64,000 nucleotides of DNA from Acorus gramineus (GCA_030737835.1 JAUJYN010000016.1:3861747-3925746), one strand, 5' to 3'. Counted from the stretch's first letter, positions 1 to 10,343 are shown. Notes: generated by a model from the sequence alone, not told the origin. A program made the numbers and translations.

Positions 1-57
1 CAAATGCTGCAACTAAATGGTGGTCATATTTTAGTTTACGATTTATCACAACTAAAG

Positions 58-494
58 TGATAGGTTGGTGCTAGACCTAGCCCCAGGTTGGCATGCTTAT
101 TCCAAGCATTCGGCTCGTGCGGGGCGTTCGGAAGGTGCGGGACGTGGACGTGCAAGGCTGGATTAGAGGAGGAATCAATTATTTAGCTTTAATTAGTTTC
201 CTTATTCATATGCTTAATTAGTTTCTTTATTTGTATGCTTAATTAGTTTCCTTATTCGTATGCTTATTAGTTTCCTTATTTAGATTTATTGATTGAGGGA
301 GAATCTCTAAATTGTAGGAAGTTGTTAGGTGTTTGGCTATATAAACCTCATGAATGAATAAACAATGCATCAGATAATATTCCAAATTCCTTCTTGTTCT
401 TCTTTCTCCTTCTCCTCTGAAATCTCTTTTAATTTTAACCTCTTCTTCTTCTTATTATTTGGATCACAACTATTTGATAGTTCTCTTCCTATCA
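58..494 (+). repeat. 5' LTR of the Ty3/gypsy element
   Basis: 437 bp, TG...CA. Compared with the 3' LTR it lacks about 30 bp after GCAAGGCTGG and carries extra copies of a short unit built on TTAGTTTCCTTATT between 181 and 285. A TATA-like motif (GGCTATATAAACC) lies at about 333-345. Confidence 0.92.
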
Positions 495-496
495 AT

Positions 497-508
497 TGGT
501 ATTAGAGC
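497..508 (+). other. Primer binding site (initiator tRNA-Met type)
   Basis: TGGTATTAGAGC starts two bases after the 5' LTR and matches the usual plant initiator-Met binding site with one mismatch (T for C at position 7). Confidence 0.8.
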
Positions 509-511
509 GTT

Positions 512-2548
512 ATGTCTACCAACACCCGCTCCACCTCCGATGAAGATCGAGTGCCGGAACTCGAAGTTGATGTGCACGTCTTGCAGATAACGCTACGCAA
601 GCACACCGATCAGCTTGAGGTCATCTCTAGCCATCTCGACATGATTGCTACAAACATGTCTGCCCTCATGAGGGAGAGAACACTGGAGTCATCAGGTAGC
701 TTGGACTGTGACAACCGACCAAACCGTTTCCAATCACCGGAAAATGGGAGCGTGCAATTTCGTTATGCTCGGATTGATTTTCCCCGTTTGTCGGGGGAGG
801 ATCCAACTGGATGGATCTACAAGGCAGAACAATTCTTCATTTATCAGAGGAATCTGGAAGATCAAAAGTTCTTTTAGCGTCATTCCACCTACAGGATGAA
901 GCCCTACGGTGGTTCCAATGGTATTCGTCATCCCATCCACGCGCGACCTGGGAGGAGTTTACCAAAGAACTATGTGTTCGATTTGGGCCCTCTGAAAATG
1001 AAAAGTTTGATGAAGCATTGGCCAAGCTCCAACAAACCGGAACCGTTCGTGAGTACCTATGAAGCACGGACACATACATGGGACACAGGGACACGATGAC
1101 ACGGACACGGCGACACGGCAATTTTTGAAAAAATAGAACATGGGTACGGCAAGGACACAGAAACAAATAAATTAATATAATAAATATATATTGTATATCC
1201 ATATGAAGTTAAATGTTTTTCATACACCACCATGTTTTAAATGGATTGTTTTGGGTCATTTTAAATGGGTTGGTAACTTGTGGACTGTTTTAAATGGGTT
1301 TGGGTCAATGTTCTAAAAAGCTCCATGTTGTATCTACAAAACATGATATACAAACATTAAAATATTCCATGTTATATCTACAATTCAGTGGAGTATATGT
1401 TTCGTTTTATATGAAAACATGTATCTCATAGATGAGATGAGATACATGTTTTTATAAAATTCAAAACAATGGTAGACTGAATTTAGGACTGAAAAATGGC
1501 TGTGATGTAACATTATCCATCATATATAGGGTGCAAAAAAATAAACAAGACAATTTATTCCACCCTAAAAATAAAGAATAAATATAAAATTATAAAAAAA
1601 AGAAACACAACAGATTTAAATCCCATTTCAAGTCCGCCTCCCATCTCTCTTCTCCTCCCCGCCTCCCTTGTCTGGAAAAGAACAACAAGCAGAAGAAGAA
1701 AACGAAGCAGAAGAAGATGAAGCAGAGACTGAAGAAGAAGAGGCTGAGAGGGGGCGCTGCAGAGAAGGTGCGGAGAGTCCGACTAGTTTGGGCCTTTTTT
1801 TTTCTTTTTCTTTTCCTTTTTGGGCTGAAACTGGGATGGGCCGTGTCCTCGGCGTGTCCTGGGCTGTGTCCAAACCAAAAATGCAGCCCATTTCAGTAGA
1901 CACGGCTGGAGGCGTGTCCGACACGTGTCCATGCCGTGTCCCCGCTGTGTCCGTGTTCGACACGTGTTGGACACGGGTACGGGACCCCTCCAGCCGTGTC
2001 CGTGCTTTCGAGGTGAGTACCAAACCCAGTTTGAGCGCTTAGCATCTCGGGTTCGAAACTGGCCGGAAGAGGCGCTCCTCGGCAGTTTCATCGGCGGGTT
2101 AAGGGAAGACATCTGGATGGAGGTAAAACTATTTTGACCGATGACAATGGCACACGCCGTTGGTCTTGCGTGACTCCACGAGGACAAGATCTTGCGTGTT
2201 TGAAGGTCCAACCCACGGATGGGGCTCCTACCTACACCTCAACAGCAACCAGCACTGCTGTAGTCCCTCGTGAAAACCGCGACAAGTCATGCACCACCGG
2301 TTTCCACAACACCAACCCGATTTTTCCAAACACCAGGTTCTCCACGACCGCAAGCAGGGGTGGGGTTCAAAAAGTTGACATGGGAACAAATGCAAGCGCG
2401 ACGCGAGAAGAATCTCTGTTATAATTGCGACGAACGATTCGTGCCAGGCCATGTTTGCAAGACTCAACAGTTATTCCTATTGAATGGCTCCATAGAGACG
2501 ATCGAAGAAACTACTGTTGAGGAGGAGAATTGGAATCGAGAGCCCTAG
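512..2548 (+). pseudogene. gag region of the Ty3/gypsy element, frameshifted and interrupted
   Basis: The reading frame opens at 512 just after the primer binding site. It changes frame near 810-870, is split by the transposon at 1058-2012, and resumes beyond the second target duplication. The C-terminal part near 2410-2460 carries a zinc-knuckle-like motif (CYNC, then GHVC) typical of plant Ty3/gypsy Gag proteins. Gag would package the element RNA. This copy cannot make a full-length protein. Confidence 0.8.
1058..2012. mobile_element. Mutator-like non-autonomous element nested in gag
   Basis: The insert is bounded by a 9-bp direct repeat, GTGAGTACC, at 1049-1057 and 2013-2021, the size expected for Mutator-like elements. 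The ends are inverted: AAGCACGGACAC near 1063 faces its complement near 2008. Both subterminal zones are packed with GACACGG/CCGTGTC units (1067-1120 and 1895-2005). No transposase is seen; ORFs at 1628-2042 are low-complexity. Class is inferred from the 9-bp duplication and subterminal repeats. Confidence 0.85.
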
Positions 2549-2566
2549 GAGACAGATGGCACATTA

Positions 2567-2902
2567 TTGAGACCCAATTTGCCTGAGATCTCGATACATG
2601 CATTGTTAGGTTGCATGTCCCCACGAACAATGCACGTGCCAGGAGTCGTGGAAGGTCGACGGGTCTCCATTCTAATTGATAGCGGTAGTACGCATAACTT
2701 CATCAATGATCGGCTAATCAAGAAGCTCAGTTACGTTGCGTCACCCGCAACACCATTCTTGGTTATGGTGGCCGACGGTAACAAGCTAGCTTGCAAGGAG
2801 ATATGTAGAGAGGTGGGAATTCAAATACAAGGATATCGTTTCTCTACTGACATATATCCGTTAAAACTCCAAGGCTCAGACATTATACTAGGCATCCAAT
2901 AG
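2567..2902 (+). pseudogene. Retroviral-type aspartic protease domain of the Ty3/gypsy element
   Basis: The frame contains the active-site motif LIDSGSTHNF, typical of plant Ty3/gypsy proteases, about 35 residues from the start, followed by hydrophobic strands. A stop at 2900-2902 separates it from the reverse transcriptase frame, which normally continues without interruption. Confidence 0.8.
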
Positions 2903-2918
2903 CCAATAGCTAAGGAGC

Positions 2919-3602
2919 TTGGGTCCCGTGATTTGTGACTGGGAGAAGCGCACCATGGAATTCACGATGAATGGGGATCGCTACCGGTTTGTAGGAGATA
3001 CTAGCGAGCCGGTGCAACCAGGAATGGTGCACTCCTATTCTTCTCCTGTCCTGCTGGTCAAGAAAAAATATGGGTCTTGGCGATTTTGTGTCGATTATCG
3101 CGCCCTTAATAAGATTACCATAAAGGAGCGATACCCAATTCCGATGATCGACGAGCTGCTAGATGAACGGCATGCGGCAGTGTACTATACTAAACTGGAT
3201 CTGAAATCTGGTTATCACCAGATACGGGTTGCAGCTGAAGATGTGAACATGATCGTTTTTCATACTCATGATAGACATTATGAGTTCGTGGTGATGCCGT
3301 TTGGCCTTACCAATGCTCCAGCCACATTTCAAGCCTTGACGAACAACACATTCAGGTCCGTCCGACGCCAGTTTGTCATTGTGTTTTTTGATGATATTTT
3401 GGTTTATAGCAGGGCATGGAATGAGCACCTGCGTCACCTCCAAATTGTGTTCCAAACGCTCCGACAACACAGACTCGTGGTGAACCAGAAGAAAGTGTAC
3501 CTTCGGCCAAAGAACGGTCAACTACTCGGGGCTACCATTGGAGAATGCTACTTGGAAACCTTACGAGAGATTGAAGCTTCAGTTTTGTCATCTAAACCTT
3601 GA
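2919..3602 (+). pseudogene. Reverse transcriptase domain of the Ty3/gypsy element, truncated
   Basis: Recognisable RT blocks occur in order: FCVDYRALN, YPIPMIDELLDE, KLDLKSGYHQIRV, MPFGLTNAPATFQ and the catalytic FFDDILVYS. The frame ends shortly after the RT palm. The connection, RNase H and integrase domains are missing before the polypurine tract, so a deletion joined the RT region to the 3' end. Confidence 0.88.
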
Positions 3603-3618
3603 GAACAAGGTTCGTTTG

Positions 3619-3632
3619 GAAGGGGAAGGGAG
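3619..3632 (+). other. Polypurine tract
   Basis: A purine run (GGAAGGGGAAGGGAG) abuts the 3' LTR, where plus-strand synthesis is primed in LTR elements. Confidence 0.75.
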
Positions 3633-4042
3633 TGATAGGTTGGTGCTAGACCTAGCCCCAGGTTGGCATGCTTATTCCAAGCATTCGGCTCGTGCAGGGT
3701 GTTCGGAAGGTGCGGGACGTGGACGTGCAAGGCTGGCAGTCAGATCTCAAGGAGATTGACATGCTGAATTAGAGGAGGAATCAATTATTTAGCTTTAATT
3801 AGTTTCCTTATTCGTATGCTTAATTAGTTTCCTTATTTGGATTTATTGATTGAGGGAGAATCTCTAAATTGTAGGAAGTTGTTAGGTGTTTGGCTATATA
3901 AGCCTTATGAATGAATAAACAATGCATCAGAGAATATTCCAAATTCCTTCTTGTTCTTCTTTCTCCTTCTCCTCTGAAATCTCTTTTAACCTCTTCTTCT
4001 TATTATTTGGATCACAACTATTTGATAGTTCTCTTCCTATCA
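3633..4042 (+). repeat. 3' LTR of the Ty3/gypsy element
   Basis: 410 bp, TG...CA, followed directly by the TAAAG target duplication at 4043-4047. Confidence 0.92.
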
Positions 4043-4047
4043 TAAAG

Positions 4048-4536
4048 ACTTCGTCCCAATAAAGATCCTTTTGTGATTTCATATTTTTTGTCGGTTAGTG
4101 CAAAAAACTGTGAGATTCATCACAAATCTTCCATTTACGTGATCACTATACATGTTTGATACTATCAAAATTTTCATAATGAAGAAGTTTAAGAAAACTC
4201 AATCATTCCATACATCATAAAAAAATTATCAATAATAGCCTCAACAATTATCACCAAAAACCCATCCTCGGACTATTCATTACATTTCAATCCTCCACGA
4301 TTCAAAGAAACTATGTTTTGAGGGTCCCCAGTACTTCAATTTCTATTTTTCTTTTTTTGTTTCTCCCCAATCATCTCAAACAAAAAATCTGTACACAAAT
4401 TCGATTATCAGCACTACTTTTCAATGTACTAAAAAACCCAGATCTCCAATGAAACACGATTCGCAACTAAATTAAAAAGATCCCAACTTTCCATAAAAAA
4501 AATCAAAAAATTCAAAGTACCCATGATAATCGTCAC
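4048..4536. other. AT-rich stretch, probable intron of the TLC-type gene
   Basis: No coding potential. It starts just after the retrotransposon and ends at a GT donor on the minus strand (4536-4535), so it is most simply read as the beginning of intron 1 of the minus-strand gene. Confidence 0.4.
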
Positions 4537-4786
4537 CTGAGGCGGAGGTGACGGTCGAGTGAAGCAAAGACACGCAGGTGTTGACGAAGAGGGGGTCCCT
4601 GGACAACGTAGACCGGATAACGGAATTCGCCGTTTGGTAGAAGCAACAGCCGAAGACAACGTAGAGGAGCTCTCTGCGGCCGATGAAGTATATCTCGAAG
4701 AAGACAGAGACGGACCAGAGAAGAAGAGTCGCCCCGAAGAAGAGACCCGCGTTTGGGCTCTCCCTTCTCTCCCTCGCCATCGCCAT
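4537..4786 (-). CDS. First exon of a TLC (TRAM/LAG1/CLN8) domain membrane protein gene, partial
   Basis: Reading leftward from an ATG at 4786-4784, 83 codons plus one base end at a strong donor (CAG|GTGACG, intron from 4536). The peptide has a short basic N-terminus, a hydrophobic segment at about residues 15-34, a second one at about 39-50, and the segment SRDPLFVNTCVSLLHST. That segment resembles the start of the TLC fold in plant lipid-sensing TLC proteins. The family's remaining helices (roughly 170-200 residues) should lie in exons further left, but the next 4 kb is intron-like DNA and a retrotransposon. Either the gene continues past the window start with the element in its intron, or it is broken. 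Family call from memory of plant relatives; moderate confidence. Confidence 0.55.
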
Positions 4787-4860
4787 GTACGAATACGATA
4801 GTGTTGTTATTTTTGTTTGTTTGTTTGTGTGGATTGGTTTGGTTCTGTCTTTCCATGTTT

Positions 4861-5717
4861 TTTTTTTAGTTTTTTTTTTTTTTTTTTTTGAAAATGTTAG
4901 AGTTCACCGTTCAAAACTCAGAACTCTCCGATTTTTATTTTTTTTTAAAATAATAAACATAATATATATATGCTTTAATAAAAAGTATATATCGTTTGAT
5001 TTTAAATTGAATTGATCCATTTTTAATAAGAGTCCGTTTGGTTTCATGTAGTTTGAATTATAAAAGATTTCAATTTACGTGAATAACATTTTTCTGAAAA
5101 ATAAAAATTATTTTCGATGTTTGGTTGTATTGAAATTATTTTATTGTCATTTGTTTTCCCATAAATTGTATACATAAAATTGTTTTTTATTGTTTGGTTC
5201 TATAAATCTAAAAAACCCTATTCTTCATATATATGCATTAATATCAAGTTATGAATATAAAAAATACAATAACCACAAACCTTAAGTATAAGAAAATATT
5301 TAATGTGGTATATACAACATCTAACGAGTTATATGATTTACTGAATTTCTAATGTGGTATATAAAACTATGTTTTGAACTTCAAAAAAAAAAAAAAAAAA
5401 ATGAATGTAGCACTCTTTTTTTTTTTTTGTTTCCTAGATCGGTAAGTATTACGCACGTGATATTGGGTGTGAGTGACATGAAAATATGATGAATATGAAT
5501 AGTTAAGCATCTCAATGGAACAATAATGATTCCTAAGCCCCGTCTTATAGGTTCAATTATAAGCCCCATGAGGTGGCATATGCTTAATCCCTATTATACC
5601 TTCTATGCTTCTTTAAGTAATTACTCCCCATTTCGCTTTTTTTTTGGAACCCAAAAAAAATAAAAAAATCTACAATAAGAATTCAAGAATCCCTAAAGAA
5701 GAAAAAACAGAGAAAAA
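4861..5717. other. AT-rich spacer with homopolymer runs
   Basis: Poly-T and poly-A runs (4861-4890, 5383-5400) and a MITE-like stretch near 5030-5215 that begins GTCCGTTTGG. No gene seen. Confidence 0.4.
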
Positions 5718-5867
5718 ATGGTGGAAGGTTTGCCCCTTCTCCCTCTGCCGCCGCCGCCAACGGAGATCGATCTCCGCCGCCTGACGAAGGAAGAACAGCT
5801 GCAGCCTGATCTCCAGCTGTTCTTCTCATCCTCCCTCCGTAGGAAAGTAGCAAATCTGAAAATTTAA
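5718..5867 (+). CDS. Possible short first exon, unrecognised protein
   Basis: A 49-codon frame opens ATGGTGGAAGG in an island of higher GC within AT-rich DNA. The peptide is Pro/Leu-rich (LPLLPLPPPP) followed by a charged LRRLTKEEQ segment. A possible donor (CCGTAGG) lies at 5838-5842. The composition resembles a gene start, but no later exon or family match was found. It could be a relic. Confidence 0.25.
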   Translation: MVEGLPLLPLPPPPTEIDLRRLTKEEQLQPDLQLFFSSSLRRKVANLKI

Positions 5868-6129
5868 TGCTGAGAAATTTGAAAACACTGATTTGTTCTT
5901 TTTCAAGTTCGATCGCCCATCAATGTCTTCCGGATCGTTATATGACACTTTTTTATAATTTTTTTTTTTATCATATTATGATCTTATTGGAATGCAAGTT
6001 ATTCGAAATTAAAATTAGCATTTTTACGATCACATATTCAATCTATGTTACATGTTTTCGATTTAAAAAATGAATTTTTTATATGTATTGATCGTTATAT
6101 GACACTTTTTTATTTTGTTTCATTTTAAT

Positions 6130-6660
6130 TTCATAAATGTAACACTCGATATTGTTACATTTAATTTATATATGGTTTGTGTGATGTTGACTGTTTTTGT
6201 CCCAATATCTTAAATGTAATACTCGATACTGTTGCATTTTACATACGGATAGTTTGTATGATTACTATTACATTGTTGACAATGTAAAAAGTCATTTTTT
6301 TAAATCTGTATTATTTTTGTTACATTCGTAAATGTAACAATCAACCGCATGCGTGTATTGATTTATATTTGTTATATTCATAAATGCAACAGTCAACTGC
6401 AGATAATTGCATGGAATGTAAAACATTTAGATAAATGTAACTATTATATTACATTTATGTAAATGTAACAATTTTATGAAACAAATAGTTCATGTAATAT
6501 TTGTTAAATGTAACTTACAACACAAAAATGTGTTTGATATTTTCCATAAAATGTAACTGACTATTGAAAAAAAGATATGTTTTTAAATTGTTTAAACATT
6601 ATATGGAATGTAAAACATTTATGTAAATGTAACAGTGTTTATGTAAATGTAACAAATAGT
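6130..6660. repeat. Degenerate interspersed ATGTAAC/GTTACAT repeat
   Basis: The motif AAATGTAAC and its complement recur more than ten times in both orientations over about 530 bp of AT-rich DNA. No coding frame and no fixed period are evident. Confidence 0.5.
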
Positions 6661-7910
6661 TGTAAGGGATGTAAACATGTAGGATCTCTAAAGGGGATCA
6701 TTATCATTTGAAAACACTTCACAACAGAGGATAATACTCACAAAATCTTTGTTCAAACTCCCTTCCCTAGCTCCTCAACAATTGTCACGCCCCAGGGCGG
6801 CGTCCCGAGACGTGGCAAGTATATATAATATCAGCAGTCTATACAGGAGATCGATAAAACACTCTAAACAACATCGAAATGACAACACAGACAATTAGGT
6901 GGCTGACATAATATATACAAATAGCGGAAGCTTAAATGACTGAGTCTGTAATTCAAAGATATTACAGACCCGATACATAATCAACTGTCCTGTGAGAGCC
7001 AATATACACAATGACATCCAAATACAAGCATGTGCCCAAGCACGGGATACAATACATACAATCAAGAAGGGGGATGCTGATGGCCTCTCACTCGCAGAAC
7101 GTGACGCTGCTCCGCTACTGCTGATGTGCCTCGGGACGCTCCTCCTTCAGATCCGACTCAGATATAACTGGAAGAAAAATATATGCGAGGGGTGAGCCAC
7201 ACGCTCAGTGAATAGCACAACCCATGCATCACAATTCATATCAACCTTAAATAATTTCCAGTCCCTAAAACGGGAGCAACCACACATTCTAATGGGTCGT
7301 TTCATCGCCAACCCACCTCCCCCCTCACCCTCACCCTTTCCGGGGGGTGACATGGGCCTCTTGGGGCATACTAGACCGCTCTCCACCCCTGGTCCACCCG
7401 GTAGCCTCTCCCACCCTCGTAGCCTCCACTTAGTCCACTCCCACTATCAGTACTGTCCGACACATCGGAGGTACCTACGGACGGGAGCCCTCTGTCAGGT
7501 CAGCCAACGCCGGGGAGTTCCTACATTGGATCCAACCAATAAGGAGAAGACAGCCTACTCACACGGATACGATCCTCTTGGATCCGTCGACACCGATTGT
7601 AACTCTACTAATGTCATGAATTCTCAAGAATTCCTCCAGGGCGCATAACTAAGATGCGGGGAAACATATATTATAACAACAAGGTTATAATATTCTCTAA
7701 GGCATGCTCGCATTTTGATTTAATTAGATTAAACTAGATGGGAACATGCATGGTTCGGGCTTGGTGTCTAGGCATGCATAGGCCTCTATATATGACATAA
7801 GGGTGCATATCCCTAGCATACAAGTCTAAGGTGGCATGGATATGTCATGTTAATCATGCATACATAGCTTTATATTTATTACATGTTAATATACAATTAT
7901 GGTGCCCCAG

Positions 7911-7949
7911 GGGAGGGCAATGCACGCCTACGTGCATCGAACGCCTCCC
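7911..7949 (-). other. Conserved two-stem hairpin, copy A
   Basis: Outer stem GGGAGGC/GCCCTCCC with a bulge, inner 8-bp stem closing a TAGG tetraloop. Near-identical to copies B and C and structurally equivalent to the differently sequenced hairpins in D and E. Confidence 0.75.
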
Positions 7950-7974
7950 TACTGGGTTGGATTGTCCCACTCAC

Positions 7975-8010
7975 CGAAACCCGGGTCGCTACGTGACCGT
8001 CCGTCAAGAT
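7975..8010 (-). other. 36-nt exon-like module, copy A
   Basis: On the minus strand TCTTGCAG precedes and GTGAGT follows exactly 36 nt starting ATCTTGACGG. The same arrangement and length occur in copies B, C, D and E. Confidence 0.65.
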
Positions 8011-8104
8011 CTGCAAGACATGGACATTCAATATGGTGAGTAAACTACACAAATACATAATAAATTTACTAGAAATACCCAATACTCGGACAAGCATGCA
8101 TACG

Positions 8105-8530
8105 AGCCCGCACGCACGTGAGCACGCGCGTACGCACGCGAGTCCGAGTGCCCCGACACCCTCCCGAACCCACGGGCAGCCTTACGCACGGCCACCCGCA
8201 CGCGCACGCACGAATGCGCACGCACGCACGCACCCTTGCGCCCCGGGCGCACTGCCGCGCCCCTGCCCGCACGCCCAGACGCGCTGCTGCGCCCTTGCTC
8301 GCGCGCCCAGACACGCTGCCGCGCGCGCGCACCACGCGTCCAGCCCTGCGCGTACCCGCGCGTACTGCGCCCCTGCGCAGCACTCCGCGCGCACGCCCGC
8401 GCGATTACGCGTACGCGCGCGCACCCGCCAGCGCGCCCGTCTGCGCGCGCCAGCGCCCGACTGCGCGCGCAGACGCGCGCGCACGCGCGCGGATGACTCC
8501 GCACACGCGCCCGAGCCCCTTCCACCCCCT
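8105..8530. repeat. CpG-rich alternating purine-pyrimidine tract, copy A
   Basis: About 425 bp dominated by GCGC, CGCACG and GCACGC runs, without stops in most frames, so long open frames appear on both strands. Equivalent tracts sit at the same place in copies B and C. Confidence 0.85.
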
Positions 8531-9035
8531 CCTCAGCCCTCCCACACCCCCTAACACCCATGCATACATGCATAACCATTTACACACCCAAATCAAGCAT
8601 TTAAACAAGCATAGGGAGGAGAAGGACTTACCCAAGGAGAGGAGAACAAAGGGAGGAACTCGGGTGCCCTTCGCGCACCAAACCACCACCACCAAGACCA
8701 CCAACACCTCAGCCACTCTCAGCCCTAAAATGGCTGAAAACAGGAGAGAAGGGGAAGCCATGAGAGGAGGTAGAGAAAGGGGAAAACCAAAACAAAAACC
8801 ATAGGAAGATAGATCACAACCATACCTTTCTTTTTCCCTTCAATGGCTTCCTTTTTCTTTGCCTTCCACTACCTCTAATGGAGGAAACTAACAAGAGGGA
8901 GATGGTGGATTTGTGTTTGAGAGAGATGAAGAGAAGAGAAGGGAAGGGAAGAATGGGACGCCTAAAGTGGTTGCACACACACACACACACACACACTCAC
9001 ACTCACACACTTAGAAAAAAAATTAGGTTTTTGTG

Positions 9036-9165
9036 TTTGACTTTGGGTCAACCTAACCACACAAACAAACAAAATGATTTGACCAAGTCAATGGTCAAAC
9101 TTGACTTGGTCAAAGTCATCTTTGACTTGGTCAAGTCTCCCCATGACATTCCCACTCGGTCAAAA
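9036..9165 (-). promoter_or_regulatory. W-box (TTGAC/GTCAA) cluster, copy A
   Basis: About ten TTGAC or GTCAA cores in 130 bp, many as facing pairs (TTGACTTGGTCAA). WRKY factors bind TTGAC[CT]. The cluster lies a few hundred bases from the 5' end of the LTR, where an LTR promoter is expected. Confidence 0.6.
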
Positions 9166-9918
9166 CCCGGATACGATTCGGAACTGCGAAATTCTGAAAC
9201 GTTACCGGAATTCGATGAAATTTTCGTGAGTGGCTTGATATGGCACCAGGACACATAATGTGCAGTTCGATTTTCAATCGGAGTTCTCAAGCTCAGGATG
9301 ATAGCTAAAAGTCTAAAATTTTAGCGGTTCCGATCGAAAAAGAAAAAGTTGAAAAACTGCCAGAAATGTCCTAAAGGTGACCAGAAGGATAAAAGTGACA
9401 CATATATAACAACAATGGTGCCAAAAACAAGAGAAGAAGAAGAAGAAAGAGAGGCTTTAGGGTTTCAACGCAACGAAGAGAGAGGAAGAGGGTATATATA
9501 AGCTTATACATGTGGGGAAATCAAAACCGACCGTATCCCAAACATTTCAATCAATAACACACATTAAAACCTTCTAAAAACTGAAATATTAGAGTTTGAA
9601 TATGTTTCCAGATCGACGGCTCCCATTGGATCCGTCACAAATACCGACGGCTCCTCTTGGATCCATCACAACATCGATGGCTATCCCTTGAGCCGTCGCT
9701 ATTTCCTCTGCCCGACCTCTTGACACAGTTTGGCCCATAACTTGATCAATACTCATTTGATTCACAATCCGTAAAAAGCGTTCGAAAGCTAATAGAATAA
9801 CGATTCCAACCATACCTTAAATTTAGAATTTAGAGATATATAAGTCCTCCAAAACCTTATAGGAATATGACCCAATGCACAAAATCAAGAAACAACTAGG
9901 AAAATCATAGTTGTTACA

Positions 9919-10177
9919 GTTTGTTTGTTGTAAGGAGGGTTTTCATGGTAGTGACAAGCGAGATCATTTGATTAAGAATAACAGAGTAGATACAAGAACA
10001 AGTTGTGGTGCACAAATGATTTTTTTTAGTAAAAGGCATGAGCTCATTCAATTTTTTTAGTAAAGGTTGACCTGTATTAACTCTCCAGAGTGCTTCATAC
10101 AGTCTTGTTTTCTCAGGTTTCACGTGAATAAGTAACTGTAGCTCACTGAGTGTCCCTATTGCAGGTTTTAATTAGGA
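9919..10177. other. Non-coding spacer
   Basis: No gene or clear element seen. Confidence 0.3.
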
Positions 10178-10343
10178 TATACTATGTGCAGCCTCCGTTG
10201 ACTCTTAGGCCCGCTGAGTGCCCCCTAATATGGATTCCGAAGGGCTATGAAGTGACCTAATATACTTTGTGCAACCTCCGTTGACTCATAGGCCTACTAA
10301 GCGCCGCATAATATGGTTTCTGGAGGGCTATGAAGTGAGGTTT
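10178..10343. repeat. Two tandem copies of an 83-bp unit
   Basis: TATACTATGTGCAGCCTCCG at 10178 recurs as TATACTTTGTGCAACCTCCG at 10261. Both copies end near GGGCTATGAAGTGA. Confidence 0.75.

Larger units (their letters stand above)
58..4042 (+). mobile_element. Ty3/gypsy LTR retrotransposon, internally deleted, with exact target duplication
   Basis: Both LTRs begin TGATAGG and end CCTATCA. The element is flanked by the 5-bp duplication TAAAG at 53-57 and 4043-4047, so the boundaries are exact. Order inside is gag, zinc knuckle, aspartic protease, reverse transcriptase, then the polypurine tract and 3' LTR. RNase H and integrase are absent, so the copy is a deletion derivative that could only move with help from relatives. 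Several frame breaks and a 955-bp DNA transposon in gag add to the decay. The element may lie in an intron or just downstream of the TLC-type exon at 4537-4786, which points toward it. Confidence 0.93.
6783..9411 (-). mobile_element. Solo LTR, copy A (TG...CA, 5-bp target duplication)
   Basis: On the minus strand the element runs from TGTTATATATGTGTCAC (ending at 9411) to GGGGCGTGACA (starting at 6783). It is flanked by ACAAT at 6778-6782 and 9412-9416. At 2,629 bp with no internal coding domain it is a solo LTR. It has the same order as copies B and C: W-box cluster, CA/TG microsatellite, two exon-like leader segments, a CpG-rich tract, the 36-nt module (7975-8010), the two-stem hairpin (7911-7949), and the distal conserved 1 kb. 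Confidence 0.92.
6683..9918 (-). mobile_element. Type-2 LTR fragment, minus strand, split by solo LTR A
   Basis: The minus strand from 9918 begins TGTAACAACTATG and parallels the type-2 copy that starts at 11776. Shared parts are the block around TTTCGAACGCTTTTTACGG, GACGGCTCC palindromes, a TATA box (minus strand near 9490-9500) and the leader with GGCACCATTGT. The match resumes left of copy A with TTGAGGAGCT (6770-6780) and fades near 6683. The distal end of this LTR is not found. Confidence 0.65.

Noticed and set aside
1628-2211. Open frames inside the Mutator-like element
   Set aside because: Low-complexity Ser/Glu/Arg stretches from subterminal repeats; no transposase motifs.
3159-3521. 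Minus-strand frame opposite the reverse transcriptase
   Set aside because: Shadow of the plus-strand RT frame.
4559-5015. Plus-strand frames opposite the TLC exon
   Set aside because: Shadows of the minus-strand exon, which has the hydrophobic pattern and splice donor expected of a gene.
8028-8804. Overlapping long open frames on both strands (Arg/Ala/Pro-rich), also at 44248-44942 and 48154-48757
   Set aside because: They are produced by the CpG-rich tract, which lacks stop codons in most frames. No start context, family resemblance or frame conservation between copies.
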